The position numbers and the translations under genes were made by a program. A DNA stretch of 64,000 nucleotides from positions 992,001 to 1,056,000 of the forward strand of contig NZ_CP012160.1 of the NCBI RefSeq assembly GCF_001187845.1, read 5' to 3'. The stretch is from Octadecabacter temperatus (GTDB taxonomy: Bacteria > Pseudomonadota > Alphaproteobacteria > Rhodobacterales > Rhodobacteraceae). Numbering within the stretch: the first letter of the stretch is position 1; each line of letters opens with the position of its first letter. This document shows positions 62,775 to 64,000 of this stretch, piece after piece. The notes under the pieces were generated by a model that did not search any database, was not told the origin of the DNA, and saw only the letters and a list, made by a program, of their open reading frames with translations.

Positions 62775-64000
62775 TTAGGTTTTGTTGAGAAATTGTTGAA
62801 GACGCTCAAGAACTTGCGGCCATTTGGCAAAGAACAGCAATTGGCCAGCGTCTGGAAACACGTCAAAGGTTATCCACGGATAGTCGCGCCGAAACTCCGC
62901 AAGCGTTTCCGCCGGAACCTGTGGATCTTGCAGCCCATTCATCATGATGACAGGGACGGACCCCTTCAACGCCAAGACGGAATCCGTCCACTCTGTCGTC
63001 TCATGGGCGATAACTTCGCGGGCGAATGCATCGTGGGCACTGTGCGTTTCAGAAAGGCAAACTTCCGAGCCAACAACCAAGGCCTCGAACACATCCTGGT
63101 TCGCGACCGCCGCCATATCCGCGTCCGACTTTCCATAAACCGCTTGGAGAAAACCATACTTCCCGAGCCTTTTGGCCAAGGCGAACCCAGCCTTAACCAT
63201 AAACGGCAGCAGGTGAGGCGTGTAGCGCGCGCCCGCGAGGATGAAGCGGTGCCATTTGTCCATTCGGTCGTATTGTTCGGCGCGGGTTAGGGGAAGAACG
63301 CCGGCACAGGCGATAAGCGCCGTGACGCGACCTTCGTGTAATTGATTGAATTGGCAGGCTAAATGGGTGTCCCCGCCAAGGGTAAGCATGGGCGCGGCTT
63401 CCACGCCAACGTGGGTCATCAGGGCGGCAAGATCATCGCAGAGTTGGGGAACATAGGGCGTTCGTTTGGGAATGGGATCAGATTTACCGTATCCGGCCCG
63501 AACAGGTACAATCACTTTGATACCAAGACGCGCCGCTTCGACTTCTGCCTTTGCCGGCCAACGCACTAAACCGTAATCCAACGGCGAATAAACAAGGGGT
63601 GCCCCAAATGGATCGCCCAAAATCAGGTAATCCATCCGCCGCCCATCTTCCAATGTAAACGTCTGGAAAGGGCGGGGCGGCAAGGTGTCGTACCCTTGCG
63701 AAATGGCTCTTGTCTTTTCGGACACTTGCGTCGTGAACTGGGCAATTTCCATGGTCGAGAGTGTAAGGCGAACCAGCTCTGTTTGGCTGCGGGTCTCGGT
63801 TTTGGCCATGATGGATTTGAGTTGCGCACGGATCGTATCAACGCTGCGCCCACGGATTTCGGCCGCTTGTTGAAGTGTATTTCCCTCGGTTAGGGCACGA
63901 ACAACTTGGGATTCAGCGGGGGTAAGGTCAAAAGCGGCCCGCAACATTTCAGAGAACCCGTCAGGCCAATGGATATCAGAGGAGAGGATCAGAACATATG
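62775..64000 (-). CDS. HTH (LuxR-type) / alpha-beta hydrolase fusion protein, N-terminus cut by window edge
   Basis: The frame is open to base 64000, so the N-terminus lies beyond the window. The visible part starts ...SSDIHWPDGFSEMLRAAFDLTPAESQVVRALTEGNTLQQAAEIRGRSVDTIRAQLKSIMAKT, which is a LuxR/GerE DNA-binding domain, and continues as an alpha/beta hydrolase (LILGDPFGAPLVYSPLD and IKVIVPVRAGYGKSDP). The usual nucleophile turn reads GGDTH instead of GxSxG (Asp codon 63369-63371), and the usual final DAGHLLFF reads DAGQLLFF (Gln codon 62841-62843). The catalytic triad thus appears incomplete. I infer a transcription regulator with a ligand-sensing hydrolase fold. Confidence 0.85.
   Translation of the reverse strand, partial: YVLILSSDIHWPDGFSEMLRAAFDLTPAESQVVRALTEGNTLQQAAEIRGRSVDTIRAQLKSIMAKTETRSQTELVRLTLSTMEIAQFTTQVSEKTRAISQGYDTLPPRPFQTFTLEDGRRMDYLILGDPFGAPLVYSPLDYGLVRWPAKAEVEAARLGIKVIVPVRAGYGKSDPIPKRTPYVPQLCDDLAALMTHVGVEAAPMLTLGGDTHLACQFNQLHEGRVTALIACAGVLPLTRAEQYDRMDKWHRFILAGARYTPHLLPFMVKAGFALAKRLGKYGFLQAVYGKSDADMAAVANQDVFEALVVGSEVCLSETHSAHDAFAREVIAHETTEWTDSVLALKGSVPVIMMNGLQDPQVPAETLAEFRRDYPWITFDVFPDAGQLLFFAKWPQVLERLQQFLNKT

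Noticed and set aside
62739..63290. Plus-strand open frame across the end of the HTH-hydrolase gene
   Set aside because: It overlaps the recognised gene on the other strand and has no start signal.

Overview
The window looks like chromosomal DNA from a marine-type alphaproteobacterium of the Rhodobacteraceae (Roseobacter group). The reasons are a dcw cluster in the alphaproteobacterial order with DUF2484 genes between murC and murB, an UpsM-like leader in front of mraZ, a DUF1127 gene followed by CCUCCUCCC hairpins (the CcaF1/CcsR arrangement known from Rhodobacter sphaeroides), biotin-dependent pyruvate carboxylase, and two copies of a GC-rich repeat of the type scattered through this family. 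The genus cannot be fixed from the sequence. No prophage, insertion sequence or CRISPR array was seen.

Region 1-16.5 kb holds mixed housekeeping genes: the C-terminally cut Kef-type cation:proton antiporter, a 1098-residue one-pass membrane protein that resembles PilM/GspL at one end and PilP/GspC at the other, a SIMPL protein, metY with a pseudoknot-like leader, a GT-A glycosyltransferase, an RND efflux pair, tRNA-Tyr, an RlmB-type rRNA methyltransferase and a YHS protein. Region 16.5-21.1 kb is a split histidine locus on the minus strand (hisB-hisH, then hisA-DUF2867-hisF-hisE-Dabb), interrupted by a plus-strand DUF2147 gene. Region 21.2-33.7 kb contains a GNAT, tRNA-Gly, a MAPEG protein, a DUF481-type outer-membrane protein, a metallophosphoesterase, a VOC protein downstream of pyc, a UvrD-type helicase and a divergent LysE/Lrp pair.

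Region 33.7-34.2 kb is the most striking RNA locus. A 72-residue DUF1127 protein is followed by five stem-loops that each carry a C/U-rich anti-Shine-Dalgarno-like loop; the last one is also the terminator. Region 34.5-62.5 kb begins with the Fe-S carrier ATPase Mrp and a GNAT, then a palindrome-rich 300 bp, a candidate UpsM small RNA with its own terminator, and the long division and wall cluster mraZ-rsmH-ftsL-ftsI-murE-murF-mraY-(STAS, reverse)-murD-(AhpD-like)-(YhiN-like, reverse)-ftsW-murG-murC-3 small membrane genes-murB-ddl-ftsQ-ftsA-ftsZ, a terminator, then lpxC-bamD-recN. The window ends in an HTH/alpha-beta-hydrolase fusion whose catalytic triad looks degenerate.

Many neighbouring genes are translationally coupled (TAATG, ATGA and GTGA junctions). 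Six of the roughly ten convergent gene pairs overlap tail to tail by exactly four bases.
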